Positions 45,501 to 54,618 of a DNA stretch of 64,000 nt are shown piece by piece. The position numbers were made by a program, and so were the translations under genes. The DNA lies in the NCBI GenBank assembly GCA_037893245.1, contig JBAIAA010000118.1, positions 62,001 through 126,000 of the forward strand, given 5' to 3'. The notes below the pieces were generated by a model. It was not told where the DNA came from. It did no database searches and saw only the letters and a program-made list of their open reading frames with translations. Each line of letters begins with the position of its first letter. Position 1 is the stretch's first letter. Source of the stretch: Crossaster papposus (Eukaryota; Echinodermata; Asteroidea; Velatida; Solasteridae).

Positions 45501-48500
45501 ATTTTCGAGACCTTCAGGAAGAGGAATGATAAGAACATCGATCCTGTTAACCAGTTCACGCCGGGATTATTTTAACATCACCGAGCCGACGTGCAGGATT
45601 ATATTTAACGAAACTCGATCCGAAGCGGGTTCAGGCCGATAGTACCGGAAAGCACACCCACGCATTTCTGGCCTTGCTCGCTGCTAACAAACATTTCCGG
45701 CCTTGCTCGTGTTTATGCGTCATCTGTTTTGAATCTGAGGAAAACTTTGCGTGTCTACATCCTTTGGCGTGAACTGTTTAAATATCATAGTAAGTTGAGT
45801 ATCTTTTCTGTTTAAGGTATCAAGGCTCCATATAAATTTGTAGTCATTATCGTCATTGTCTATTTGTAACTTCTTTCTTTCTTTAATATCTAATCAAATT
45901 GTTTAAATCAATTACAAAATTTCAATATACATGTATTTGTTTATATTTCAATATTAATCAACCCTACCTCCACACATTCATGTTTTTAAAATCTTACTTA
46001 ACCAGTTCGCGCCAGGATTATTTTAACATCACCGAGCCGACGTGCAGGATTATAATTAACGAAACTTGATCCGAGGCGGGTTCCGATGGTACCGGGAAGC
46101 ACACCCACGCATTTCCGGCCTTGCTCGCTGCTGACAGACATTTCTTGGCCTTGCTCGTGGCGTGTTTATGCGTCATCCGTTTTGAATCTGAGGAAAACTT
46201 TGAATTTATATACGTCATCCGGCGGGAAATGGTTAAGTACGTGGATATACTTACGTTGAAATTAAAGTTGAAAATGTTTCTGATTTCTGGTTTTCTAATG
46301 TGCACTGGGAGTACTATTTTGTGTGTGTGCTGAATTAGAAGGATTTAAAAGAATGTGTTACAATGTTTGCTCCTTGTTGCTGTCAGGCACCACTTTAACC
46401 AGTTCGCGCCGGATGACGTATATAAACGCAAAGTTTTCCCCGAATTCAAAACGGATGACGCATAAACACGCCAAGTTCAAGTTCGAAAATGTCTGTCAGC
46501 AGCGAGCTAGGCCGGAAATGCGTGGGTGTGCTTCCCGGCACTATCGGCCTGAACCCGCTTCGGATCAAGTTTTGTTAAAAATGATCCCGCCCCTCAGCTC
46601 GGTAATTTTAAAATAATCCCGGCGCGAATTGGTTAAGGATTTAGTGGCTCACTTCATACACATCCGGCGCGAACTGGTTAAGAGTGGTAGTTGTAGTAAA
46701 GTTCTTGAGAAAGGTGCAGTGAAATGAACAGCCTAGAGCCCGTTAAACCTTAAAGAAGAGCGTCTTGGAGTAGTTTGTCGAGAGTAGGGAAGACCCCATG
46801 TCCAGTCAATGCTACAATACATACAGAAGAAACACTTAATCGCAATATTCCCCTTTTGGCTTAATAAAAGCATAAAAACCACAGTAGGTGACACAAGTAA
46901 ATACAACCAACCTTGCTTTCAGCTGCAAATTTTTCTCGGTGACATGATCTTTTGCTTTGGTCTTAGTAGACAACTGCATTTTCAACTTGTCCTTTTGGTT
47001 CCTCGTTGTGTAACAATTCTTTTTAGACTGATGCAGGTCCTGATATTGCTGGGCTAAGCTGGCACTGAGTTTGTACAGATGTTCAACATCAAATGATTCC
47101 CCAATCATCAATCCTGTTGAGAAAGCAAGCAAAATATATATATACCTATAAAAACTGATAAAATAGAATACATTGGATAAAATTCTTAACGTGGAAAATT
47201 ACTGGGTATATACTTTTGTGCATATCTTAAAGCTGCTTTTGATCACTTGTTTGTATCATTTACTCACCGCGTAATTGGCAAGGCGTGACTCGAACCTGCG
47301 ACCTCCAGAACACCTACATTTACCTAGTCAGTTTCCCTTGTGGTTTATTTGTGTATTATAAGAAACAAATTTGTATCCTCACTGAGTGATCCCCACAATA
47401 ATACTGTAATGTCCCTTCCCAGGTTGGGCAAAATTTTAAGGCTGGATCTGTCTTAGGATCGTCTTAGGAAGAGTTACTCGTCCTAACTCACGACTCGCCT
47501 AGGATCAATTTCACCAACATTCAGACGGGCATGAACACGTCCTAACTTCCATAGCAACGCGGCTGAACTCGTCTTAACTTAGGATCGGTCCGGGGGTCGT
47601 CTTATCTCATTAATACGTGCGTTAATCTCAGGCCCGTAAGACACTTTTTTCAAAGGGGGGGCGTTTTCAACAACAACAAAAAAGTCAAAAAAAAAATTTC
47701 CCTTCGGAAACACGCTCATTCTCTTATTTTAATGTTCCATTATGGTGTCATAGTTTACCTTTCTTGAACAATCATAAATAAACTTACCTCTTTTTCTTCA
47801 AAATAGCAAGAATTATTCTGACAGCCAATTCAGCCGCACGTGCTTTTGATCAATCATAATGTATATTGAGGGCGCTCTTGCTCCAAACAAATTTGAATCA
47901 GGTGGTGACGGATTCGACGGAATCGATCTAGATTTGTAAATTACAAATCAAATCATTTATTTATTTATTTACATCTTCGAACTGAAAGACAATTCCGGGG
48001 ATTTTTTTGAGATATTTTTGAGGGGCATTTTTTGGGGGAGGGGGATTTTCTCTGTTTTTGGTCAAATTTTCCGGGGGTTTCCAAGTCAGTCACCTCGTGA
48101 ATTTCACGTAAGTGGGGGAGGGGGGGGGGGGGGGGGGGGGGGCGGGGTTGCGGGTGGGAGGGGGGTTGAAGTCAAATAAATTCGCACGTCAAAATTTTTC
48201 GCACGGACACAAAATTTCGCAGTCCAAAAAGCACTATAGTCAATGTTTTATGAGTAGTTTTACTATCATTGATATTTGAAACTAAGAAAAACGCAATTTT
48301 TACCTTAAAAAAAAAAAAAAAAAAAAAAAAAAACGATTTTCAAAGGGGGGGCGTTCGCAACCGTCGCCCCCCCCCCCCATCTGACGGGCCTGAATCTGTA
48401 TATTGTCTGGAAACCATTGCATTATCTTCTCGTTAAAAACAAATGTCGGCCTAGAGTTTTAGTTTCGAAGAAGCAACGGATTTGAAAAGATTTTGTATAA

Positions 48501-51500
48501 GTGTGCATTGTTTTGAGAAAAAAAATATGGATACGCCAACAACCAGTCGACTCTGTCTTATATAGAACGTGCAGAACTACCGTACGTGATTGTATTGTGC
48601 AGACTAGTTTTTTGTGCGCGGAAAGTTGGTTTGCGCGTTTCTTTTTAACGACTGTTTTCTCTAGCGGTAAAAATAAACGTGAAACAGCCATAAAATTGGT
48701 AGTTGCGATGCGTCTTTCATAAGATGGGTTTAGTGAAATTGATCTTAGGATACGTCTTAGCTAAGATCGACCTTTGAGCTGGGACTCGTCCCAAGTCCTA
48801 AGATGAGTCGTAAGATGAGACGAGTTTCGTTAAATCAGCCCCAGGCCAAAGGCTGGTTTTTAGCGGCTGGACTTCTGACTAGCGCCCTCGAACAAAGATA
48901 CTGACAGGTCGCAGGTTCGAGTCCCGCTTAGCCAATTTCTTTGTTCACTTTGAAATGTACGCAAATTTATCTCGTCAGTTTCCCTTGTGGTTTATTTGTG
49001 TCAAATATTTACCAGGCAGAAATCTTCTAAATGTGGGTGAATCGGTCTTATTCGTCTCCACTGACACCGCTTTGTGCTGTGCATCTTGATGATAACATCC
49101 TTGCTTTTCTAGAATGTTCTTTTTTTCTTGTTTTAGATGGTCGTTGTTGGTTTTGATCACATGTAATCTGAAATACAAGTAAAATAATATACTTTCATTT
49201 TAGACTTTAACCCTAACTCCCTCACGGCTTTTACTACTAGAAAGTATCCTGAATCCGCCACAGTCCACCAATTTTGGTTTGCAAAAACTGCTGGTGTCCT
49301 GAGTCCATCAGACTCCACCAGTATGCATTCTGGAGAGATCATGAGTCCATCATAATCCACCAGCAAAAGTTTGATGGACTGTGACGGATTCAGGATACTA
49401 GGTGGAATACAAAAAATTGCAGTGCGTTTCTCCATAGAGTCCATCACAGTCCATCACCTGATTTTCTGTATCCTGAATCCATCAAACTCCTGCAGTAACG
49501 CTAGGCTTAAAATCCTCAATCCATCACACTCCTCCAGTTGTTCAATATGGAGGTATCCTGAATCCGCTAAAATCCTCCAAAACAGGAAATGGATTTTGAT
49601 GGACTCAGGGTGGTTAGGGTTAAAGGTAGGATACTCCCTTTGCAGATCCTCTAATTATTAAGAAATATCATTTTAAATAATGATTGTAGGCATCAAGCAA
49701 AATGATTGTGCTAGATATCCTGTAATTGTTCCGAAAAATTGAAATGTATAAAAAATTAATTCACAATAAAGTTCATGCATATGACGTTACACGCACGTCG
49801 CACTTCACGACAGCGCCCCCAATGAGGTCTAGTTGCGTAATCACGGCATATACCGTCTGCACTTTGTTTGACCTCAATAATGGCCGCTCGGCCAGGTTGC
49901 TCGTGCGATTAGCGCGTACACGTAGCGCGCGTGACGTCAATGCAACCCCTTTATTGCCGTTGCCGAACGGCGATCGTGAAAAAAACAAGAACAACGTCGT
50001 TTTTCTTGCTTTTCTCGGCACCCACGATTGTAAAACTTCAAACAGGTCAGTTAAACGGTATTTTACTATAAAATTTAACCCCCCAAATCCACCAATTCAA
50101 GATAATTTAAGCAATTACCAATGGTGTATCCTACCTTTAGAGTCAAAAGTCCTACATGTACAGGTACATAGTAAGTATATTTAGTCTAGTAAAAAGCGAC
50201 ACGAAAAGTGCCCAACACTGACGTTTTCGTAAAATCTAATTTTTGATTGTTCCGACGGTAGCCACAAGATTACGGCTTCTGTGTAGTAGCTGAGCGGTCA
50301 TCGACTAAAAACAACACCGCCATACCAAAACCATTTGTTTGGCGAACTTTGGGCACTATAGTAGTGTCTTTAACCCTAACCACCCTGAGTCCATCAAAAT
50401 CCATTTCCTGTTTTGGAGGATTTTAGCGGATTCAGGATACCTTCATATTGAACAACTGGAGGAGTGTGATGGATTGAGGATTTTAAGCCTAGCGTTACTG
50501 CAGGAGTTTGATGGATTCAGGATACAGAAATTTAGGTGATGGACTGTGATGGACTCTATGGAGAAACGCACTGCAATTTTTTGTATGCCACCTAGGTATC
50601 CTGAATCCGTCACAGTCCATCAAACTTTTGCTGGTGGATTATGATGGACTCATGATATCTCCAGAATGCATACTGGTGGAGTCTGATGGACTCAGGACAC
50701 CAGCAGTTTTTGCAAACCAAAATTGGTGGACTGTTGTGGATTCAGGATACTTTCTAGTAAAAGCCGTGAGGGAGTTAGGGTTAAACTAAAGGTCTTACCT
50801 ACATGTACAAACTTATAACTTATCTTTGCACTGCTCTCAAGTCAATTGCCATTTCGGACTTGAGAGCTAATGATTATTAGGCAAACAAAAACCAAAAAGA
50901 CTTCGGTTTGGCATGGGTCACCAAGATTGAACCAAGATTATTAAAAATGTATTTCGAAATACACGTGCATGTATTAAACTTACATTTGCTTAAGCTGTTC
51001 AATCCGTTTGGCGGAGTAACTCAATGTTGTTTGTTCAGCTGCCATGGATTTGACTTTTCCCGAAAGAAAAAAGGCTTCCTGATGTCCTCGTTGTATCGTT
51101 TGTATGCAGCGTTCAAATTCTGCTTTGATGCCCATCAACAGAGGGCGACTACCAGGTAAACACTCGGCAAGCTGCAAAAGATAAAATGATGTATTTTATT
51201 ACATTACATGTGTTTACTTTGAATTGTTTGACACAATTCAAGTTGAATCCATCCCTCAGACAAGGCTAAAAAAGAATATGGGCAAGATTATTTTAACATC
51301 ACTAAACCGAGGCGCGGGATTATTTTAACATCACTGAGCCGAGGCGCGGGATTATTTTTAACGAAACTCGATCCGAGGCGGGGTTAGGCCGATGGTATTG
51401 GGAAGCACGTCACACGCATTTCCGGCCTTGCTCGCTGCTGACAGACATTTCCAGCTTTGCTCGAGACGTGTTTATGCGACGTGTTTATAGGGGAATTAGG

Positions 51501-52394
51501 TTGGCATAGCAGTTCTTTCCTCACCTTCCACCACTATAACCCGGGTTCAAGTCCGGCCTGGGCCAATATGTGGATTGGGTTTTCAGTCCCTGCCTGACTC
51601 CGTGGGTTTTCCCCATGATATTTTTCTGGGGTTTTCCTCCCACCTCTAAAGCTGTACATTGTCTTTTCTCTACAGGTTTCTTCAGGCTTGCGAGCTACAG
51701 TGCCTTGGGCGCTTTTGACGGATCCTTGGTTTCATTACCAGAAATATATAATAATAATTTGTTTTAAATCTGGGGAAAACTTTGCGTGTAACTATATACG
51801 TCATCCAACGCGAACTGGTTAATAATTTGGTAGTAACAATTTGTAATATCTGCAAATGGTGTATCCTACCTTTAAGCCCATCTTATTTTGTTTTCCCAGT
51901 TAAAAAACGAGAACTAAAAGTTTCTAGGTTACGTTGTACTGTAGGTGCAAAACAAGATTTGCCTCATGAATACACAAACATACATGACGGAAATAACCAA
52001 ACTAAGGAAAATGAGAAAATAGCTTGCAATCTGGGGCCAATTTCACGGAGCTGCTAAGCACACAAATTTGCTTAGCACAAAAAAGTCTTGCTCATTAAAA
52101 CAGGTTACCAGCCAAACTTCTACGTGTTTTTCATGCTAATAAAAAAACCAGTTGATTATCAATCAAAAACTGTAAAGATCAAGTGAAAATTTGGTCTGTA
52201 ACCTTGTTTTTGCCAAGGACACATTTTCATGCTAAGCAAATTTTTGTGCTCAGCAGCTCCGTGAAATTGGCCTCTGAGCCTGAGGAAAAGTTTCATGCCT
52301 GCAGCAGACCTACCTGGTTAAAGGCTTCATTTATCTGAGACAGCCTCTGCTCCGGACTACATTCATCATCAGACAGGTTTTCGAGGTCTGCCAT
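30384..52394 (-). CDS. CLHC1: clathrin heavy chain linker domain-containing protein 1 (CLHC1), ten exons
   Basis: Ten exons join in phase: 52314-52394, 50984-51171, 49013-49167, 46912-47113, 45384-45511, 43695-43886, 39247-39421, 36733-36935, 34372-34557 and 30384-30562. They total 562 residues (human is about 586). The start ATG follows an in-frame TGA in the leader. Residues up to about 240 are charged and helical, probably coiled coil. Residues about 275-450 match the clathrin heavy chain linker and first repeat: [20 protein letters not shown] corresponds to clathrin EAAKVAANAPKGILRTPDT, and [20 protein letters not shown] to LECSEELGDLV. Beyond this the likeness is to CLHC1 rather than to clathrin. 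The protein lacks clathrin's propeller and long leg, so it is not a coat protein. Its role is poorly known; no biochemical function can be assigned from sequence. The gene spans 22 kb because its introns are filled with transposons. Confidence 0.92.
31207..33923 (-). mobile_element. decayed DIRS-like tyrosine-recombinase retrotransposon with inverted repeats
   Basis: Minus-strand fragments occur in DIRS pol order. At 33116-32871 is an RT/RNase H connection ending [12 protein letters not shown]. At about 32840-32690 are RNase H parts [11 protein letters not shown] and HNVLEMLAV. At 32431-32290 is the next RNase H strand [20 protein letters not shown], with the expected D replaced by H. At 32077-31862 is sequence like the recombinase N-terminal region, with [10 protein letters not shown]. 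Near 31530-31440 is [15 protein letters not shown], like the recombinase HxxR region. The frames are broken by stops and shifts, and the reverse transcriptase core is missing. Inverted repeats of about 82 bp bound the whole: 31207-31288 (tagagcaatcttcttaaacg) and 33841-33923 on the other strand. It sits in the last CLHC1 intron. A SINE is inserted near its right end. Confidence 0.65.
33484..33840 (-). repeat. tRNA-derived SINE with (att)n tail
   Basis: On the minus strand it starts with an A box (tggcttgtgtgtaaag) and B box gggttcgattcccgg. A body follows with ccaggtcatccggttttcctccc, then the simple-repeat tail at 33497-33521 (aat on the plus strand). It resembles the SINE at 51485-51765 in the ggttttcctcccacc phrase. 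Confidence 0.7.
34372..34557 (-). CDS. CLHC1: CLHC1 coding exon 9
   Basis: Encodes [20 protein letters not shown] through [11 protein letters not shown]. The acceptor is tttgtttgtttag and the donor is GTAATT. Confidence 0.88.
35071..35165. repeat. 95-bp hairpin
   Basis: gcctttttgaggtatgg...tgacac pairs with gtgtcatccatacctcaaaaaggc. The tip carries tattacatgtaata. It is compact enough to be a solo fold-back MITE in a CLHC1 intron. Confidence 0.75.
36182..36636. repeat. TATGTGACC-type MITE
   Basis: Ends tatgtgacccgctctgcaaa and ttgctgagtgggtcacata. Ends about 100 bp beyond CLHC1 exon 8 boundary sequence. Confidence 0.7.
36733..36935 (-). CDS. CLHC1: CLHC1 coding exon 8
   Basis: Encodes [20 protein letters not shown] through [11 protein letters not shown]. 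The first part parallels clathrin LECSEELGDLV; the rest has helical-repeat character. Confidence 0.92.
37322..37545. repeat. MITE family F copy, right end decayed
   Basis: Left end ggggccgatttcatagagct. The body has the cttaagcacaaaa motif on both sides. The right terminus is diverged (gcttaagcaacattttgtgc). Confidence 0.6.
37560..38235. other. spacer in CLHC1 intron
   Basis: No recognised repeat or exon. An open frame at 37873-38127 on the plus strand shows no protein resemblance. Confidence 0.35.
38236..38467. repeat. family K element (acttgtgaaagg motif), copy 1
   Basis: Inverted ends gatgtagtcgagtcc and ggactcgactacaac enclose short direct repeats of caagtccctg and gacttgtga. A unique core includes gcattcctttgtcattgttc. 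It shares core and ends with 38583-38788 and 59937-60546. Confidence 0.75.
38583..38788. repeat. family K element, copy 2
   Basis: Ends gttgtattctagaccctg and cagggactcgaatacaac. Carries three tandem ggacttgtgaaa units. The core is similar to copy 1. Confidence 0.75.
39247..39421 (-). CDS. CLHC1: CLHC1 coding exon 7
   Basis: Encodes [20 protein letters not shown] through LVMHWLLHK, parallel to clathrin's QTSPLLQYFGILL...LLEKWLKEDK. The acceptor has a T-rich tract; the donor is GTATGA. Confidence 0.93.
39451..39692. repeat. MITE family C copy
   Basis: TTAACCAGTTCGTGCC at the left and GGCGCGAACTGGTTAA at the right, flanked by TTAA. It begins only 30 bp upstream of CLHC1 exon 7's acceptor in transcript order. 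Confidence 0.85.
40081..40438. repeat. MITE family B copy with internal deletion
   Basis: Left end aagggatcgtatacgtttgg and right end ccaaacgtatacgatccctt. Lacks about 55 bp present in 2234-2618, around gcgattatgagatattgcc. Confidence 0.8.
40445..41130 (-). mobile_element. second DIRS-like pol fragment (RNase H end)
   Basis: Minus-strand frames contain [19 protein letters not shown], like the NxxADxLSRD end of retroelement RNase [19 protein letters not shown] with HPEAF follows, the DLFASxxN segment that comes after RNase H in DIRS-type pol, and then [15 protein letters not shown]. Several in-frame stops are present. No recombinase or inverted repeats were found. It lies in the CLHC1 intron between exons 7 and 6. 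Confidence 0.55.
41190..41830. repeat. MITE family G copy (uninterrupted)
   Basis: Inverted ends built from gactcatcctaggatcgatt / gatcgatctt...gactcgtcctaagtc. Its interior is collinear with 47440-48840 except for a 764-bp insertion there. Confidence 0.75.
42546..42960. repeat. inverted-repeat element (gacgatgtgccctctg)
   Basis: Arms of about 110 bp: gacgatgtgccctctgacgt...aaatttgcttaaccc at the left, mirrored by gcttaaccaaattt...cagagggcacatcgtc at the right. The centre (about 42640-42845) holds a second palindrome, aaccctttaaactca / tgcaaagggtt. Confidence 0.7.
43421..43676. repeat. MITE family F copy
   Basis: ggggccaatttcatagagctgctaagca at the left, mirrored at the right by gcagctctttgaaattgg. 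An additional ggggccaatttcatgaaattggcccc palindrome at about 43578-43603 suggests a partial second insertion. Confidence 0.75.
43695..43886 (-). CDS. CLHC1: CLHC1 coding exon 6, clathrin-linker signature
   Basis: Carries the diagnostic segment [20 protein letters not shown] followed by [14 protein letters not shown], the counterpart of the clathrin heavy chain linker. An acidic run ([11 protein letters not shown]) precedes it. Confidence 0.95.
44644..45060. repeat. MITE family E copy 1 (TTAA, CCCTAAC ends)
   Basis: TTAA at both borders. Termini ccctaaccaccctgagtcc and gggttagggttaa. The interior is built of many variants of gatggactcagga and its complement. Confidence 0.8.
45384..45511 (-). 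CDS. CLHC1: CLHC1 coding exon 5
   Basis: Encodes [20 protein letters not shown] through NSMMSSR. The acceptor is cctcttcctgaag (short, with weak pyrimidine content) and the donor is GTGAGT. Confidence 0.88.
45547..45781. repeat. MITE family C copy
   Basis: TTAACCAGTTCACGCC left, gtgaactgTTTAA right. It starts 36 bp upstream of the CLHC1 exon 5 acceptor in transcript order. Confidence 0.8.
45998..46236. repeat. MITE family C copy
   Basis: TTAACCAGTTCGCGCC left, ggcgggaaatggTTAA right. Same orientation as the copy at 45547. Confidence 0.8.
46394..46682. repeat. MITE family C copy, opposite orientation, plus solo end
   Basis: TTAACCAGTTCGCGCCGGAT left, with the family's other end at the right finishing at TTAA 46633-46636. 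A further isolated end, catccggcgcgaactggttaa, lies at about 46661-46681. Confidence 0.8.
46912..47113 (-). CDS. CLHC1: CLHC1 coding exon 4
   Basis: Encodes [20 protein letters not shown] through [10 protein letters not shown], with coiled-coil-like spacing. The donor is GTTGGT. Confidence 0.9.
47440..48840. repeat. MITE family G copy split by a 764-bp transposon
   Basis: Left part 47440-47628 and right part 48393-48840 align with the uninterrupted copy at 41190-41830 (for example actcgtcttaacttaggatc and tgcattatcttctcgttaaa). Confidence 0.8.
47629..48392. mobile_element. CAGGCCCGT transposon with AATCT target duplication
   Basis: Terminal repeats CAGGCCCGTAAGA and, at the right, TCTGACGGGCCTG. 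AATCT occurs directly outside both ends (47624-47628 and 48393-48397) and once in the empty homologous site (about 41368). The interior has a G tract (48121-48142), an A tract (48308-48333) and repeated tcaaagggggggcgtt near both ends. No transposase frame. Confidence 0.88.
49013..49167 (-). CDS. CLHC1: CLHC1 coding exon 3
   Basis: Encodes [20 protein letters not shown] and on to SPTFRRFLP. The acceptor is acttgtatttcag and the donor is GTAAAT. Confidence 0.88.
49207..49623. repeat. MITE family E copy 2, inverted relative to copies 1 and 3
   Basis: TTAA 49207-49210 and 49620-49623; starts ccctaactccctcacggctt and ends ccaccctgag-type complement gtggttaggg. Confidence 0.85.
49620..50140. repeat. 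MITE family A copy, directly abutting family E copy 2
   Basis: Starts TTAAAGGTAGGATAC using the same TTAA as the right border of the E copy; ends ccaatggtgtatcctaccttta. About 150 bp longer than the other family A copies, with added GC-rich sequence at 49790-49980. Confidence 0.75.
50370..50784. repeat. MITE family E copy 3
   Basis: TTAA at both borders; same orientation and more than 90 percent alike to copy 1 by eye; termini ccctaaccaccctgagtcc / gggagttaggg. Confidence 0.85.
50984..51171 (-). CDS. CLHC1: CLHC1 coding exon 2
   Basis: Encodes [20 protein letters not shown] through [10 protein letters not shown], a helical stretch. The acceptor is atcttttgcag and the donor is GTAAGT. Confidence 0.9.
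51289..51823. repeat. MITE family C copy with partial duplication and inserted SINE
   Basis: The left end is lost. A 40-bp phrase (gggattattttaacatcact) is duplicated at about 51290 and 51327. A SINE splits the element between gacgtgtttat and ttgttttaaatctggggaaa. The right end gcgaactggTTAA is intact. Confidence 0.75.
51485..51765 (+). repeat. tRNA-derived SINE nested in family C
   Basis: B-box-like cccgggttcaagtccggcc, body with gggttttcctcccacctcta and gcttttgacggatccttggt, tail aatatataataataa. The A box is degenerate. Confidence 0.65.
52033..52273. repeat. MITE family F copy
   Basis: ggggccaatttcacggagct left, agctccgtgaaattggcc right. It ends 41 bp from the CLHC1 exon 1 donor. Confidence 0.8.
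52314..52394 (-). CDS. CLHC1: CLHC1 coding exon 1
   Basis: Encodes [20 protein letters not shown] and seven more residues, ending on a codon boundary at donor GTAGGT. An in-frame TGA about 40 bases upstream of the ATG supports this start. Confidence 0.88.
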
Positions 52395-52831
52395 TTCTTC
52401 TGTGAAACTAATTTCAAGACTGTTTGTTCATCAACTTCTGCCAGCTGTTTAAATCCAACGGCTTAATTGGGTGAAGTACATGCCTGCATGGTGAGACATT
52501 TCCTTGAGCAGAATAAATCAGTGTAAATCTGAAAAAAAATAATTGGAATTTGTTTATTTATGAAAAACGCAATCAATGTGGTAGTGGTATACCGGTACAA
52601 ACGTGGAGTCTAGTAATGCATTCAAGAGGACTTTTTGGCTCATTCGATTGTTGCAAAATTGTTCGTCACAGTTTGGCCGTTTTCCAAACCACTATTAACC
52701 AGAATCCATCTCTGGCATTGTTCAATGGGGATTAGCTCTCATACTACTAGTTTTATAGGCTGTGTTCAAATTGCTGGCTTTGGTTGCGACTTTGGCTGTT
52801 GCTAAGAGCAGACAATGACCGACCTTTCATA

Positions 52832-53223
52832 TGTGACCTGTCACCACAAAATAAGAGTAAAGTCGCACACCGTGATTTGGAGATATGGCCATTCCAAGTA
52901 AAAATATGAAGGAGTGGTCAATTGTGAGATTTTGCCTAATTTGGAAAGCCTAAGTCCTCTTCTACCTATTCCCATTATGTAAGTGCAATCAGATGATTGA
53001 AAACCTCTTAAATTACGCGATTTTGCATAGTGTTTGCGTACTTAGTGTTTGGAAGTCCATCAGTGGTCTAATTAACACGGTAATTAAATATGCAAATTAG
53101 GTCTTCGTAACTGTCCCAAGTTTGCAAAATTTTAATATTTTCTCAAGAATTTGAAAATACCAATATCTTAATTTTCAATTTTTCCGACTTTACTCTCATA
53201 TTGTGGTGACAGGTCACATACAT
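52832..53223. repeat. TATGTGACC-type MITE (gtcaccacaaaataag subfamily)
   Basis: tatgtgacctgtcaccacaa left, ttgtggtgacaggtcacata right, both followed by agtaaagtcg-type inner repeats. A diverged relative lies at about 43093-43393 (gcaccacaaaataagcggaa). It lies upstream of CLHC1. Confidence 0.8.
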
Positions 53224-53659
53224 TTGTATATAGTACGACAAGCTAAATCCAAAATTTGTAAAGAGGAGTTCTATGGCCCTAGTAAATGAATACAAACAAG
53301 TATATTTGATTAAAAACCGTTGATGAATTTTTTGTTTTAATTCATGTCTGCAGCAAAGTGCTTTAATTTAACATGGGAAATAAGCAACTAAACTCCTTGC
53401 CTCTGTTGCATAGGCTATGCAACAAGCGGCAAAAAGTCGCTTATTTCATAGCTTAGCTGATGCTGATGAGTCATTAGGCCGACAGGATAAAATGTCCTGT
53501 TTTGCGTCCCAGCATATATGTAAACATTTTCTTTTTTCATTATTCATTATTTGTCGTAAAATCTTTTAAATTAGAAGAATGTATACACGGGAGACAACCA
53601 GACGATATGTTTACACAGTTGAAGAAAAAGCTTGGCTGACACACATATATACATATACA

Positions 53660-53879
53660 CCTTTGCTAAATATCCTGTAATTATTCCGAAAAATATAATT
53701 TTATAATGAAAAATTTGCAATCGCGAAAAAACAAAGATGACCGCTGTTTTCGTGCTTTTCTCGGCATCCATGATTGTAAAACTTTGGACAGCTCAGTTAA
53801 ACGATATATAAATACAACCCCTCAAATCTACTCATTCGTGATAATTCAAGCATCTACCAATGGTGTATCCTACCTTTAA
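53660..53879 (-). repeat. MITE family A, 3' part
   Basis: Retains ggtgtatcctaccttTAA and the central cgcgaaaaaacaaag region; the other half is missing. Confidence 0.7.
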
Positions 53880-54248
53880 TAAGAAGGGGGGGGGGGGGGC
53901 ACACACATTTAATTGGAATTTTTATGTTTTTTACTTTAGTTTAGGCAATGTTTTTTAGGAAGGAAATAAAACAAATGATTTTGTTGACGCAAAACATGAA
54001 ATTTTATTTCGTCTACCTTTGGCTTTAAGTTGTTCACGTACAAAATCTAGCTGCACCAAAACTTTCCTGCTTTAATCAAAGATCTTTGCTTTAATTCAAA
54101 GGCACGCACTGTGCAAATCTTGTTTACGTAACCATGGAGCCTTGGAGGAATAGCCGTTTCGCGGATACCGCCATCTTGAATAATATTTAGTGCCCTCTAT
54201 CTACTACTTTGTACTAGGGTCAACAAATTGCGGTTTGGGGGTTTATCA

Positions 54249-54353
54249 GGGCCGTTTTCCAAGCCCAACCTTCGTCTTTGGTGAGGCTTCGTGCAGTTTA
54301 GAAATGGGCTCGGGTCAAAAACGAACCGAAGCCAGGGGTTCGGAAAACGGCCT
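54249..54353. repeat. 105-bp MITE with gggccgttttcc ends
   Basis: agggccgttttccaagccc left, ggttcggaaaacggcct right. A second copy is at 59140-59233 (taggccgttttccaaacccc / ggaaaacggccct). Confidence 0.75.
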
Positions 54354-54387
54354 AGATATTCACCTTTTTATAGATAAATCACAATGT

Positions 54388-54550
54388 TAAAGGTAGAATA
54401 CACCATTTAACAATTTTACTGCCGAATTATTAAAAAATATCTTACTCATCTGAAAGTAAATAATGATTCTAGGCATCCAGCAAAATGATTGCGCTAAATA
54501 TTCTTTAATTATTCTGAAAAATATAATTTTAAAAAGAAAAATTCGCGACG
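54388..54550 (+). repeat. MITE family A, 5' part
   Basis: Starts TTAAAGGTAGAATACACC and stops in the aaaaattcgcgacgg region. Confidence 0.65.
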
Positions 54551-54618
54551 GCCCCACCCGTTCATGTTCTGTTGGCCCGACCGCAGAACCCGACCGCAAC
54601 TGCTCATATTATGGCATA

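Noticed and set aside
48121..48142. Long G tract as a stand-alone feature
   Set aside because: It is interior sequence of the CAGGCCCGT transposon and is listed there.
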